Below are positions 11,196 to 22,349 of a stretch of 64,000 nucleotides of DNA, in pieces; position 1 is the first letter of the stretch; the number at the start of each line of letters is the position of its first letter. Origin of the DNA: Limnephilus marmoratus (Eukaryota > Arthropoda > Insecta > Trichoptera > Limnephilidae). The DNA lies in NCBI GenBank assembly GCA_917880885.1, contig OU862910.1, positions 51,637,285 through 51,701,284 of the forward strand. Reading direction: 5' to 3'. The position numbers were made by a program, and so were the translations under genes. The notes beneath the pieces are model-generated. The model saw nothing but the letters and a program-made list of their open reading frames with translations. It was not told the origin of the DNA and searched no databases.

Positions 11196-11889
11196 AAACC
11201 ATTTTTGAAACTTTCTTAGCCCCGTTAGCGATTCAGAATTCGGATGAAACGGAAATGACGCGTACAGCACCTGCAAAGCATTATACTCCTATCAAGGCTC
11301 CTATTGGTTAAGATATAAAACGGAAACGACGCGAGGTCTGCGCTCATTGGCCTGCTCACTGCACTTTGATTATGACCTCACTTTTCAAGGCTCCTTGTTC
11401 TTCATAGTTTGAGATTGTTTTGGTAAAGTTTTGCTTCTACCGCGTGTTAACTGTACTCGAATTTTTGTTTCACATCCGCATTCTTAGTAGAAAAATCTAT
11501 TTCTATATTTATTTCAATGCTAGCATATGTAAAATGCATGTAAGAGGCTCTTTGTCCAAATCTGCGGACATAATATGTGTGTGCCCATAACGGAGTTATT
11601 GTCCGAGAAAGTGTGCGGTGTGTACTGTGTGGGTCCATCTCGGCCAGGGGTCGCCAATTAAAACCCCGCCAGCTGCTAACTGCTGGCTGCTGCTAAATTA
11701 TACAATTGCTGACTTTTAAGATGCGCATCTTTAGATTTATAGGCGAAACTCTCGCTGAATTACAGCGCCAATAATGCAATGAAAGTATTTATTAAGCTTT
11801 CGTCAATTAGTTGCGTCCCTTGGAGTGAGAGTTTTGACCCTGAGGCATAGAGGTCAAATAATAAAATCCTTTAAATATTAAAATAAATT
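11196..11889. other. No gene seen
   Basis: The stretch has moderate GC and contains GGAAACGACGCG/GGAAATGACGCG repeats near 11248 and 11320. No ORF, terminal repeat or RNA gene was recognised. Confidence 0.35.
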
Positions 11890-12910
11890 ACATAAATTCA
11901 CTTTCACTCAAATTTCGCGCTATTTTGTTTATTTGAAATTTGAAAGGTCCCCGTTAAATGCCGATTCTAGGTGCGTTTGGGCTTTTAATCAAATTGTAAT
12001 AAGCTGGAGCGTTTAACCAGCCAGCGGCCGAAAATCCACTTTCCGTCGAAAGTTGTTCTTACGATCAAGCTGGGCGGTTACAATGAGAAAGAATAATCAT
12101 TCTCCGTACCAGCTTTTTAAAAATATAACTCAAAATCGATTTTATTTCATCCCAAATTTGCTTTAATTTATACCTACATCCAAAAATGCTGAAAGGCGTG
12201 ATGATAAAACTATTAAAATAATGTACTTTTTGTAATTAGTTTATGTTTATAAGTATTTATCATTTTTCGATAATGTCTAAGTTAAATAAGAATGTTAAAA
12301 AAATCTGAAATATATTAGTTTGTAAGTGCGCAAATAAATACACAAACGGACCAATTTTCGTCGAGAAACAAATGTACGTATATATTTTTTAATGATTTTA
12401 TTAAAACTAAAATTAAAATTCTAAAACATGCGACACCCAGATAATTTATTGTTTTATTTTACTGCATGATTATATGATTTGAAATGGGTGAGGTATAATA
12501 CAAAATCTTTTTTGAAAATTTAACAAATCTGCCAACGACCTATGGTATAACTTTATTATAGGTACTAAAAACAAACATTTTATCTCAAAATTTAAAACAT
12601 GCGAATGTTAGATTAAAGAAATCCATGAATTAATCCATGATTAATTAAATCCATTTATATTTTTTGTGGAAAAGAGTCAATACGTCTAAAATCTGATTTA
12701 AAAAAGACATATTTCCGGTTTTCTCTGGTAAATACCCTCTTAACATCATATTTTTGTTCTCTTTTGCTGATCACAATTAGTCGAAACCCCACTTAGAATC
12801 AGCATTTAGAGTTTTTAGAGGGAAAATTTCGACGGAGAAAAAACAAAATGGCGCTGAACGGCTGTTTGATAACTTTGTCACAAGTGAATTTCTGCGAAAC
12901 AACTGGGTTT
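11890..12910. mobile_element. Long foldback element, family F with AT-rich core
   Basis: The left end carries CTATTTTGTTT...GAAAGGTCCCC and the right end carries the inverted partner blocks AACAAAATGGCGCTGAA and TTTCTGCGAAACAACTG, matching the short foldback at 1450-1744. The interior (about 12060-12760) is a member of the dispersed AT-rich family R (see 48740-49400 and, inverted, 19310-20230). No coding capacity. The core may be part of the element or a nested insertion. Confidence 0.55.
12060..12760 (+). repeat. Dispersed AT-rich repeat R, copy 1
   Basis: About 700 bp matches 48740-49400 on the same strand and 19690-20230 on the other. It begins near ATGAGAAAGAATAATCATTC and includes TTTACTGCATGATTATATGA and GTGGAAAAGAGTCAATACG. 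No open frames are present. The copies are collinear with scattered substitutions. Confidence 0.7.
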
Positions 12911-13509
12911 TTAAATATACGAGGGTAGGCTGAACAGTAACGCACACATGCTTTTACAGCGTGAACAAAATGACCTTCAGAAGCGCACCAGGTGGTATGT
13001 GGAAGTAACATTCTCCCTCTATACGCATGCGCAGGTTTGAGGTTATTGAATTCATCCAGTGAATCTATTCTTCTAATTCTATCCAGCGTAGAAAGATCTA
13101 TCCAGTGTATTATTTTATAATAAAAATTCATAATCGTAGGTCTACAAAAGCAGGATAAGATTTTTTGAAAAATTAAAAAAAAAATCCCTTTCCCGAAAAA
13201 TTGACATTTTGTTCTTTACGGCATCTCAAATTTCCGTGATCAACATGGCTCCCACGCCAAAACGACAAAGATGTATTGTTGCGTAAATTGACGGATAAAA
13301 TTTTTTCTTGATCAATAAATATAACCCGCCAGACTTAAGTAGGTACATCAGTTTATGACTGAGTAAATGTGTTTTGCGATAAAAAAGTTCTTCAAATATA
13401 ATTTTCCTCGGACTATCAATGAAGATGTTATGGTTCGGATGAATAAAGAAAAATAAGTTATTAAAACTATAAAAATCCGAAAACTTCAATATTTTGAACA
13501 AGTGATTTT
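12911..13509. other. No gene seen
   Basis: Open frames on the minus strand (12799-13131, 13226-13501) show no motif or splice support. They are AT-rich by composition and are not called. Confidence 0.35.
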
Positions 13510-13917
13510 TTTTTTTTTACATTAACTCCACACAGGATGCCCTGAGGTAAATAACTTCCCTCAGGGCCTATGTCATCTTTGAAGATGCTGTGTGGAGGGT
13601 CTTTTTGAGGAAAGGAAGGAGTGGACACGGGTCTTGAAGAGACCCATGTTGTAGGAGGGAGGAAACACAGAGGCCGGCAAATCGTTCCACAGCCGAGCCG
13701 TTGAACTCAAGAACGAGTCATAGAAACGACCCGTTCTCATGTCACTAATGTCAACCGTGTACAAATCTTGGGCGCGTGTTTGGCGTGTTTCCCGACTATG
13801 GACCGGTGCCGAGGGGATCAATGACGCTAGTTCCTCGGAGCACCTTCATTTGCAGTCCATCTGTTAAGATGGGAGAATCTATCAAACGGACCGCCCGTTT
13901 CTGCACAGAGTCAAGGT
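13510..13917 (-). mobile_element. 5'-truncated LINE L3, 3' end with structured tail
   Basis: On the minus strand this is the end of an RT ORF ('IPSAPVHSRETRQTRAQDLY', 'STARLWNDLPASVFP'), followed by the tail that pairs as CTCCACACAG/CTGTGTGGAG and GGCCCTGAGG/CCTCAGGGCC and a poly-A run. The longer relative is at 31126-31835. Confidence 0.8.
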
Positions 13918-14130
13918 GATGAGACATCCAGAGAAGTATGAGATCCTGCATCTCATAATGCAGGGAAAGATTGCCGGAAGACGGGGCCCTGGAAGAAGCA
14001 GAACCTCATGGCTGAAAAACCTGAGACAGTGGTTTGGCCAGTCTACTGTAGAGCTTTTCCGGGCGGCAGTAAACAAAGTCCGCATAGCCAACACCAACAT
14101 GATAGCCAACGTCAGTTGAACGGACGGGGC
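13918..14130 (+). pseudogene. 3' coding end of an RTE-like LINE
   Basis: The plus-strand frame reads 'MQGKIAGRRGPGRSRTSWLKNLRQWF' in two parts, then 'ELFRAAVNKVRIANTNMIANV'. This is the characteristic C-terminus of insect RTE/Dong-like endonuclease-RT proteins. Only the last ~65 codons remain, and it abuts the inverted L3 copy. Confidence 0.7.
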
Positions 14131-14509
14131 ACAATGCTATGTAGTGTGGTTGTCGTAGGCATATTCACCAGAGTTGACTATCCCTGATATTTTTTTCATC
14201 AGCATAATATTATACCAATTTATTATTGACTAATTTCAATGATTATAGTTTGTTTAGTTCCAAACAACTTTACTGTTTTCATCGGCCAATGGCGAATGGA
14301 GTCACTGTGAACAGTAAAGATTTTTTGTAGACAAAAAAACCAGGTGGTTACACATTGGGCGCTTTTAGTATTACTATGGCGACGGCACAAAAACATACGT
14401 TCTTTAAATAACCAGCTGACCAGGCCACGAGTTGCTGTGACTAACGAAACACAACGCCATCTACTGGATGGCTACCCAACCTTTATAATTACCGCTATCT
14501 GATTTGCAT

Positions 14510-14765
14510 TCAAATCAAATCCACACCGCCCACTCGCCAGTCCGCTCATACAGACATTCTCCCTCAAATAATACATATTTCAACAAATTTACACAAAACC
14601 TTGACAAATTATATACCTACCTAAACCTTCCTCATGAATCACTCTATCTATTGGTGAAAACCGCATGAAAATCTGTTCAGTCGTTTTTGAGTTTATTGCG
14701 AACAGACAGACAGACAGACGCGTCGGAGGACTTTAATTTATAACATGTAGATAAGATGTAGAGAT
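14510..14765 (+). repeat. Dispersed Helitron-like repeat segment
   Basis: It shares CGCCAGTCCGCTC, ACAGACA, CACTCTATCTATTGGTGAAAA-type blocks (inverted) and the AAAATCTGTTCAG motif with the compound element at 43730-44455. It ends in (CAGA)n. Such non-autonomous repeats are widespread in insects. The class is an inference. Confidence 0.4.
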
Positions 14766-15009
14766 TCTGCGTCTCTTTCTTACTCACTAAAAATAGTGAG
14801 ACAAACTATAATAAGATACAATACAAACGATATTAACGTACATATGTCTGCTTCACCTATAGGAAAAATGCAATCGTTTTGCAGAAAAGGGCTGCTTTTA
14901 TAATTCCCGCGTAAAAGCCATGGCGACGGTAATGACACGCGGCGTCTCTTTTCTTAAAAACGAGTGAGGGAGAGGCAAGAAAAGTAATCATTTTCTTGCA
15001 TCTCCCTCA

Positions 15010-15378
15010 GGGGCCATTCATTTATTACGTAAGACGATTTAGGGGGGGGGGGGGGAGGGGGGTCGACCATGTCTTATTTTTATTTTTACAAGGGGGTGGG
15101 AGGGAGTCTCGATAGTTCTTACGTAAGATCACAAAAATGCGCAAAGTTAAAATTATTAGTACCTTTGTAAGTACAAATAAACATTTCCAAAAATTGTTAT
15201 TTTGAAAAATAAACATTAAAACAAACCGAACGTGTATTCATTTTTTCCTTTAGATTCTTACGTAATAAATATTAAACATGGGGGGAGGGGGTCGGCCTAG
15301 TCTTATTTTTTCTCGTAGTAGGGGGGGAGGGGGTCGAAAATTAGCAAAATTCGTCTTACATAATAAATTAATGGCCCC
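15010..15378. mobile_element. PIF/Harbinger-like MITE with G/C runs (H1)
   Basis: Inverted ends GGGGCCATTCATTTATTACG and GGGGCCATTAATTTATTATG enclose 369 bp. The 3-bp target duplication TCA lies at 15007-15009 and 15379-15381. The interior holds long G runs (15044-15062, and around 15280-15335). The 3-bp duplication fits PIF/Harbinger. There is no ORF. Confidence 0.75.
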
Positions 15379-15416
15379 TCAGTCGTATTAAAGAAATTAG
15401 ATGCCGCGAGCCGTTA

Positions 15417-15592
15417 AGGCGGAAACACACTTGTGTGGTGTGGTGTGTCGTGGCGCGCCAGAAGCACATCGGTTTCATACATTTATTATGGTTCGAGACA
15501 TATTTGTAGGTTGTGGCGTGTCGACAAGCGACGACGATGATTGGTTAATTTGTAGTCACGACACACCACACCACACAAGTGTGTAAGGAGCT
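15417..15592. mobile_element. Hairpin MITE with TTA target site
   Basis: Near the left end ACACACTTGTGTGGTGTGG pairs with CCACACCACACAAGTGTGT near the right end, part of a 176-bp foldback. TTA flanks both sides (15414-15416, 15593-15595). The interior (around 15455-15555) includes CGACAAGCGACGACGATG. Non-coding. Confidence 0.65.
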
Positions 15593-15934
15593 TTACTGTC
15601 GCCGCGCCGCCGTGGGAATTTTAAAAGCAGCCAATACATATTTTTTTCTGTCGATTATCCGCGCCAATCCGCGGTAATTGGGGGACACTTGAGTCAGCAT
15701 AATTCAAAAACACAGTGAGATAAAGTTTTTAAAAACTAGGTTTTTATTGAGTTAAAAATATAAATAAAGTATAAAAACATTTCTGTAGCAATTAACTAAA
15801 AAAACAAAAAAAAAATTTGAAAATTAGTAAGTAATTTCGCGACGTAACAGTGTTACATATATGTTACGTAGATACCACACAAGAATTCAAACTTCAAATC
15901 TTCCGGATCGAGTCCGGGCTACGGCAACCCGGAT

Positions 15935-16720
15935 CCAATTTGGGAGGCGGGTATGGGTACCGCCGCCCCGGGAACCATTTATCGGATAACCAACACTTCT
16001 GCCGCAGGTCTCCCCAAGTGGTTCGCTACGTTTGGTGACTTAGCAGGGGTGCCCGGGTTCATGGGGTGAAGTTTGTTGAAGTCCTGGCGGCGGATGCGTC
16101 TGCCCACCTGCTGCGAGTCGGGCCGGATCGAGAGACACTGGGTGAGGAAGGCCTTTTGACCTTTCCAGCCAGACTCTCTCGATCCATCGCCTTGCACCGC
16201 AGTTGGAGGAATGGATTCATACGTTCGTCACTCCTATAAACACTAACCCCCAAATTCCTACCCACCACTTCTAACTTTTCCTTCCCAGAACTTCCTATCC
16301 TTCCCTTCCTTAGAAATACCCTCCAAGGGTGGATTTAGGGGGGGGGGGGGGGGGGGGGCACGTGCACCCCCCCCCCAGACGGTATTTTTGTGTACTGTGG
16401 AGATTCCATAACAGCACATACTTAGAAGCAAAAACTGTCTTTATTAAACATTTAATTTTCTATTGTTTTGACACCTTCATAAACCTTCCTATACATACAT
16501 TCTTGAACTTGTAGAAATAAACTTGAAGTATCATACTTCAAGTTTATTTCTAACAGTAATTGTTGATTTTTTGCCCATCCGCGCCTTGTGCCCCCCCCCC
16601 CCTCAGAAAAAAATCCTGGATCCGCCCTTGATACCCTCCACACAGCATCCTCTAAGATGACATAGGCCCTGAGAGAAATTATTTTCCTCAGGGCCTCCCG
16701 TGTGGATCATAGCAAAGTAA
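15935..16720 (+). mobile_element. SINE S3, copy a, split by a hAT MITE
   Basis: It starts near AATTTGGGAGGCGGG and has the S3 body (GATAACCAACAC, CAGGGGTGCCCGGGTTC, CTCGATCCATCGCC, CACTCCT). The CCCTCCACACAGCATC...CCTCAGGGCCTCC tail and poly-A follow. The tail is shared with LINE L3. A 307-bp hAT-like MITE interrupts it at 16324. This is the long S3 form, with the segment that copies c, e and f lack. Confidence 0.75.
16324..16630. mobile_element. hAT-like MITE with G/C runs
   Basis: The ends CAAGGGTGGATTTAGG and CAAGGGCGGATCCAGG (right, reversed) are imperfect inverted repeats. The 8-bp duplication ATACCCTC flanks it (16316-16323, 16631-16638), and removing the insert restores the SINE tail. 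Inside are a G run joined to a C run through CACGTGCAC and a 41-bp palindrome (16512-16552) with 20-bp arms. The 8-bp duplication fits hAT. Confidence 0.8.
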
Positions 16721-18204
16721 AAAAAAAACAATTTGGGCAATGTTGTGAGGTTAGTGGAAATGGGGGAGGTTTTTTCTATTAGCATCCAAATAAAAAAGTT
16801 GTGATAAATTTCTTATTCTTCTGTGGTTTACAAAGCATTCGTATAAACACACCTATAGAAGCACCTATATAATCATTATTTCTTCCCACTCAGTCAGCTG
16901 TTCTATTTGATTTGAAATGTGAGGCCTTTTTGTTATCAGAACTCTTTTAACATTACTCGCAAAAGTAAAGCTACGATTACAAAGACAATTTTTATAACAA
17001 TGTTTTTTGGTACTTAATTAGAATTGCTTTGCAAAAACTTTATTAGTATTTTTTCTTGGATTATCATGAATCACCCCCCAAAGGAACACCGTGTGCATAG
17101 TTTTATTTCAATAGGCCACTTGCATGGATTTCATAACAACTTGGAAAAAATCGTGTGGATAGACTTTTTTTCACTAAGATTACGAAAATGTTAGTAAATT
17201 TTTTTAGAAATGTAGTTTTTTTAATTTTTAAATAAATAAATCAATTATTTGGGCCCGCGACGTCACTACATGAAAATGACCTGTCTCCGAAAATGTTCCT
17301 ATTATATTTTGTAAGATTCCACACTGATTTATTTATTTTTATATGGCAACACTTTGATTTCAGACGAATTTTTGAATTTGGCATTTAACGTTCACTAGAT
17401 TTATTGATTGTGCTCTGCGAACTTATCATTTGGTTTGACTTTTTGACAGATGTTGTGAAGAGAATATAATGGTAGTAGTGCTGATTTTAACAAAATCAAG
17501 TTTTATAATATTCTTATTATTATTATAATTTACAAGTACAAGTATATTACATTGGATTTCGTAATATAGACATTGAACATTATAATGATTTATGATCAAT
17601 AAGATAGTTCAAGGAAAAAAATATTTATGAGATGTAGTATTTTTGGTATGCCTCGTTATTCTCCTGTGCCCTTTCTTGTGGAAAACGTTATTTTTTTTTA
17701 AATGATTTTCGGCTATGTAATTATCGTTTTTTCGCACCTATAAAATTATGTCCAGTCTTTCCGGTTTATAAAAAAATGGTCTGATTTTTCGGATTGAAAT
17801 TTTCAAAAAATCGCCAGGGTTTCAAAAATACGATTAAAAAAAAAAAACAAAATGTCCTAGAATATTTGCCTAAATCAAAAAAAAAAATTAAAAAAATGTG
17901 ATGCAAGTGGCCTATTACGTGAGAAATAACAATTTTTTTTCAATGCTCCAATTTTCTGCTCAAGTTTTCGTAGCTTTGCACAAGCAACATTTTCCGCTTA
18001 TCAAGATGGTAGTAGGCGTTTCCCAAATGTTATCAGGTTATTCGTAAGTACGTCGTTAAAAAAAATACATAAATGCAAATCTTCAATAAGCTACGAAAGT
18101 CGATTTTTGTCTCTCTTGGAAAGTGGCCAAAAATGACTATGCACTCTCAGAGATGAATAATTTGCACAATTGATAGCATTACCCGTCTACCAAATGTTTA
18201 ACTT
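16721..18204. other. AT-rich DNA without a gene
   Basis: No coding signal. A fragment at 17985-18060 (GCAACATTTTCCGCTT ... GTTATTCGTAA) resembles the 3' part of SINE S2. ATT-rich runs around 17510-17530 and 17840-17895 are simple sequence. Confidence 0.4.
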
Positions 18205-18350
18205 GGTTCCACGACAACTTAACAAAGTGGTATTTCAACACCCCTTTGAAAAGTCAAAGTTATGAAAAAAATAAATTCCAATTATTTTCATCACTTTTAA
18301 TGATTTTTCAAAGGTGTTAAAGTTGTATGTTTCTGAGTTGTCCGGTCTCC
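18205..18350. mobile_element. Foldback MITE, GGTTCCA/GGTSACC family
   Basis: The left end GGTTCCACGACAACTTA and the inverted right end (GAGTTGTCCGGTCTCC on the plus strand) belong to the same family as 40727-41105 and 59960-60151. The interior has the inverted blocks CACCCCTTTGAAAAGTC and TTTTTCAAAGGTGTT. Confidence 0.55.
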
Positions 18351-18374
18351 GTTTAACTCATATCCATTATTATT

Positions 18375-19240
18375 AATCTTTCATAAATTCAGTTTCTCGT
18401 ACCTAGGCTCCCTGATAATAAACAACAATAATACCACAGAGGAGATCCAGAAGCAGTGGCGTAGCTAGCATGGGTGACACTCGGGGCGGATAACGTGGTG
18501 TCATCCCCCCCCACTAAAGTTGATTTCGAGAAATTCAAAATGCAAATTTCGACTTCTTAAAAAATAAAAACATTACTATGGGCACTCCATGGGAAGCCAC
18601 AGAGCTATAGACCTTGCTCTTGGGGGGTGACACTCGGTCGGGTGTTACCCGATATGGGGTGACGACGTATGATATATGGGCGGGCCGCCGAACCCTCTCG
18701 CTACGCCACTGTCCGGAAGCGCATAGTGAACGCAAATCGTTGTTATTTAAGCCAACAAAACCAAATAAAATCCAGACTGCCGTCCAGAAACACCAATATA
18801 TTAGTGTACAAAACACTTACCACACCAGTACTCACATACGCGACGAGACTTGGGTACTAACTAAGAGGAATGAGCGAGCACTGGACGTTTTCGAAAGGAA
18901 AATTTTGAGGCGTATCTTCGGACCGGTTTTAAAAAATGGATTTTGGAGCAGACGCTACAACAATGAGCTGTATATTCTGTTTAAGGTTCTAAACGTCACA
19001 AAATTTATAAATCTGGAAAGACTTCGGTGGCTGGTTCATGTAGAGAGAATGACCGAGCATCAAGCACCAAAGTCCCTGCTGAAGTCAAAACCGATAGGGC
19101 GAAGGAGCCTGGGAAGACCAAGATTAAGATGGAGCGATAACATCCTCAAAGATATATCTATCTTGGAGCTTCTAAACTGGAGAGCTGGCACAAAATCGAA
19201 GAAGACTCTTAGAACCAAGAGTGATGATGATGATGAAATT
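18375..19240 (+). pseudogene. RTE-like LINE 3' coding fragment, split by a hAT MITE
   Basis: Joining the parts around the insert gives a readable order: 'YLGSLIINNN', 'TEEIQKRIVNANRCY', 'LTTPVLTYA', 'RRYNNELYILF', 'LERLRWLVHVERMTEHQAP' and 'SLGRPRLRWSD', with a (GAT)n tail near 19223. A frame change occurs near 18840. Only the C-terminal third of the polymerase remains. A related copy lies inverted at 60370-60735. Confidence 0.8.
18454..18711. mobile_element. hAT-like MITE (CAGTGGCGTAGC termini)
   Basis: CAGTGGCGTAGC at the left is inverted as GCTACGCCACTG at the right. Flanks TCCAGAAG (18446-18453) and TCCGGAAG (18712-18719) are an 8-bp duplication with one mismatch. It interrupts the RTE-like reading frame. 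Part of the interior (GGGGTGACACTCGGTC) also occurs inside the hAT element at 45055-45854. Confidence 0.8.
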
Positions 19241-19309
19241 AAGTTTACAAACCTCATTGAAAATCAAACATTAAGAGGAATATAAACGCTAGAAATATTT
19301 CGAATCTCA

Positions 19310-20230
19310 TGCCTGCAAAATTTTAAAATCGAGCGTCTTTTTGCATGAGGCTAGTAAGCGAAAAAGTGGTTTTTATTTATTTTGTGCATAATTTTATAAG
19401 AACGAAAAAAAGTTAGAACATAGATAAAGTCAAAAATAGTCTTAGCCGTAAAGGGGTATTTTTTAAAAATTGTTACTTACATTACTTCATAGTTAAGTCA
19501 TGAGAAAACATTTTTTTTAGTGGTTTACGCTTATATTTTTTGTTACGTAAATAATAATTTTATTGTAATTCGAATACATAGATAAAGTAGTTAAAGCTTC
19601 AATTTATCCGTAGCATATTTTTTGATGTTCATACTGTAAGCCGATTCGTCGTAAAGATTAATCGAAATAGTATCTAAATAGGATTTCACGTATATATTCA
19701 TCTTAAGAGGAAACCAGAGAAAACCAGAAATATGTCATTTTTAAATCAGATTTTAGACGAATTGTTTCTTTTCCACAAAAAATTATAAATGGATTTCGAA
19801 AGATTATTCTTATATCTAGCATTCGCATGTTTCAAATTTTGAGAAAAAAGTTTATTTTTAGTATAATAAGGTCGTTGGCAGATTTATTAAATTTTCAAAA
19901 AAGATTTTGTATTATACCACACCCATTTCAAATCATATAATCATGCAGTAAAATAAATCAATACATTATCTGGGTATCGCATGTTTTTGAATTTTAATTT
20001 TAGTTTAAATAAAATCATTAAAAAATATATACGTACATGTGTTTCTTGAACAAAATTGGTCCGTTGGTGTATTTATTTGCGCACTTACAAACTAATATAT
20101 TTCAGATTTTTTTAACATTCTTATTTAACTTCAACATTATTGAAAAATGATAAATACTTATTATCAAAAAATAATTACAAAAAGTACATTATTTTATTAG
20201 TTTACACACAATAATATCAAATTATTTTAA
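19310..20230 (-). repeat. Dispersed AT-rich repeat R, copy 2 (longest)
   Basis: Reversed, 19690-20230 matches 12120-12750 closely, including AACTAATATATTTCAGATTT and ATCATGCAGTAAAATAAATC. The flanking 19310-19690 part resembles 63080-63480, so the family extends beyond the part seen in copies 1 and 3. No ORFs. Confidence 0.65.
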
Positions 20231-21440
20231 TAGTTAGTTTTTCATTTCCAGTGTCAATAACATTAAGATTGAAAGAACACAATACATACAGAAAATTGTC
20301 AGCTCAAAAATCCACGATAAATGTGTAATCATTGCGTAAACGTCAGTCAAATTGACAACTGAAAACTTCAAATAAGCCAATCATTAGCAGTCGGTGTGAA
20401 TAGCCAAGAGGCCCCTCCCACGTTCAAGTTAAGGTGCCAACAATATATATACATATTTTTATTGACAGGGCTAAGTGTTAAAATGGTGTGGTTGACAGAC
20501 AAATGATTTGCGAGTACCATTGATAATAGAAACAAGGGCAACGTGCCATGAATGAAACTATGCACACAAAGGTGCCGCTAACATCGTTCATTCACGCTGT
20601 TGCTAATTGTATCTACGCACAGCAACACCCTCCTTTGCTTCTACTATACACTGAAAGCATAAATTTCTTTTAGACGCTTTGCGTGCTCACGTCAAATTAT
20701 CTGCTTTTATTTCTAAACCAATGGTAATACAAATATACACCTATATTTGAGGTTTAGAGTTTCAGTTTTTTTTTCATTAAATATAAAAAATTAGAACCTT
20801 TTTACAGCTACCATATTTCACTGACAATTTTGGTATAAATTTAAATCTTTACTTTACATAATTTATGTACGGAAAAAAAATACATGCCTAAGGTATTATT
20901 AGAATTAAATTTTAAATAAAACATCATTATTGCTTTTGTATAATTTTATTGCGATTGTGATGGAGATCAGGAGTGATGTACATATGTAGTACAAAATTAA
21001 ATATACAATTGGAAGAGATTGAACATACACAATACATATTAAGGAAATACAATAATACTTTGTGTACACCACTTTAATTGAACACAAAGACATAGTTTCA
21101 AAATAGATTATTAAGTGCTCATTCCCCATTTCAGAGTTATGACATAATTTTAAAAAAAGTTAAGGAACATTTGAATTATGTTTATGTAAAAGCATTAAGA
21201 ATACATAAGAATAAAAGGCTGTGCGTGATTATTGCCGCTCGTGACTATATCACAGCCGCAGTTTAAAAAAATGAATGCCCAGAAAGACAGTAATGAAATA
21301 ATATATAGTTACCCTTTTAGGAATACACAAAAACTCATAGGAGAGTTTAAGGACAGGTTGTTTAAAAAAATTTGAACAATTCATTAAATATTTATTGGTC
21401 ACATTCTGCGTAAGTTCTATTCAAGTTCTGTTATTATATC
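20231..21440. other. AT-rich DNA without a gene
   Basis: Nothing coding is supported. Small frames on the minus strand (20368-20565, 20905-21129) lack motifs. No terminal repeats were recognised. Confidence 0.4.
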
Positions 21441-21800
21441 ACTAGCTGGGTTACCCGACAGTGGCAGTCTGTGAGTGAGTTTTCAGTGAGCTAGAGTGTT
21501 AAGATTGAAAAATACGACATTATTGATGTTGTTGTAGCTGAAAACCATTTTTTTTTTTTTTTTTTAATTTGTATGAAGACATATTTGCATGAAGACATAC
21601 TGAAATGTGGATGCGGCGCACCCCCAAAACTGAAAGAATCCCGAAAATCTTCATACAAAGTACCGAAATTTTGAAAAAAATTAAATTCATTTTCATATAC
21701 GACAACATCGATAATGTCGTATTTTCCAATCTTAGCACTCTAGCTGACTGAAAACTCATCACAGACCACCACTGGTACCCGTACCCGGCTTCGCTTAGGG
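21441..21800 (-). mobile_element. Helitron-like end with inverted arms
   Basis: The left edge reads ACTAGCTGGGTTACCCG, the reverse of a Helitron-type hairpin followed by CTAGT. The same kind of end, GGGTACCCCAGCTAGT, occurs at 42992-43007. Arms at 21459-21544 and 21692-21775 are inverted imperfect copies. The right side continues into TACCCGTACCCGGCTTCGC, a sequence style common in insect non-autonomous repeats. The HSE-like array follows at once. Confidence 0.45.
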
Positions 21801-21905
21801 AGTTGATATGAGATTGAACTGGCGTTCGAACTCACAACGTATCTTGTTATATAATCCGCTACCAGTGGGTAGCCCCACCCATACAAAAATGGTTAGAATG
21901 ATGGT

Positions 21906-22035
21906 GTTCTGGTATGTTCCACAATGAACTGGGATGTTCCCAAACGTTCCAGACTATTCCCGAACATTGCACAACATTTCAGAATGTTGTGGAATGCTCT
22001 AGAATGTTCTGGACTGTTCTAGAAATTTCTAGAGG
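21906..22035. promoter_or_regulatory. 26-unit heat-shock-element-like array
   Basis: Cut into pentamers from 21906, the 130 bp alternate nTTCn-like and nGAAn-like units without slipping phase. Thirteen of 26 central triplets are perfect, twelve have one mismatch and one (AAC at unit 5) has two. The best run is 22001-22030, with five of six units perfect. HSF trimers bind inverted nGAAn units, so this is a potential HSF binding platform. It lies about 650 bp past the 3' end of the minus-strand gene and beside Helitron-like sequence. Activity is not shown. Confidence 0.6.
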
Positions 22036-22349
22036 GCGAAACTTCCAGCCTTTATATCTTCAAAAGCACGCCCTTCAGGTAAAAACGGGAACCTTCTTCA
22101 TGGATGGGGGTTAGAAGGCTACCACACCATATAACTCTCTTGATCATACTGGGACTCGTTTCTGAGTTTTAGCGGGAAGCACACTTTCATACACTTTCTT
22201 TTATAATATATATTGAATATTGATTACAGGCCAGTTGCTTCATAAAACTGAAATAATCACAGAACTTGAAAAAAACTTTCACAGAACATGAAAATTAACT
22301 TAAAAAAATTGATGGATCGTTCAAATTTAACAACCCAACCCAACCCTAA

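Noticed and set aside
12799..13131. 110-codon minus-strand open frame
   Set aside because: It overlaps the right arm of foldback F and has no motif.
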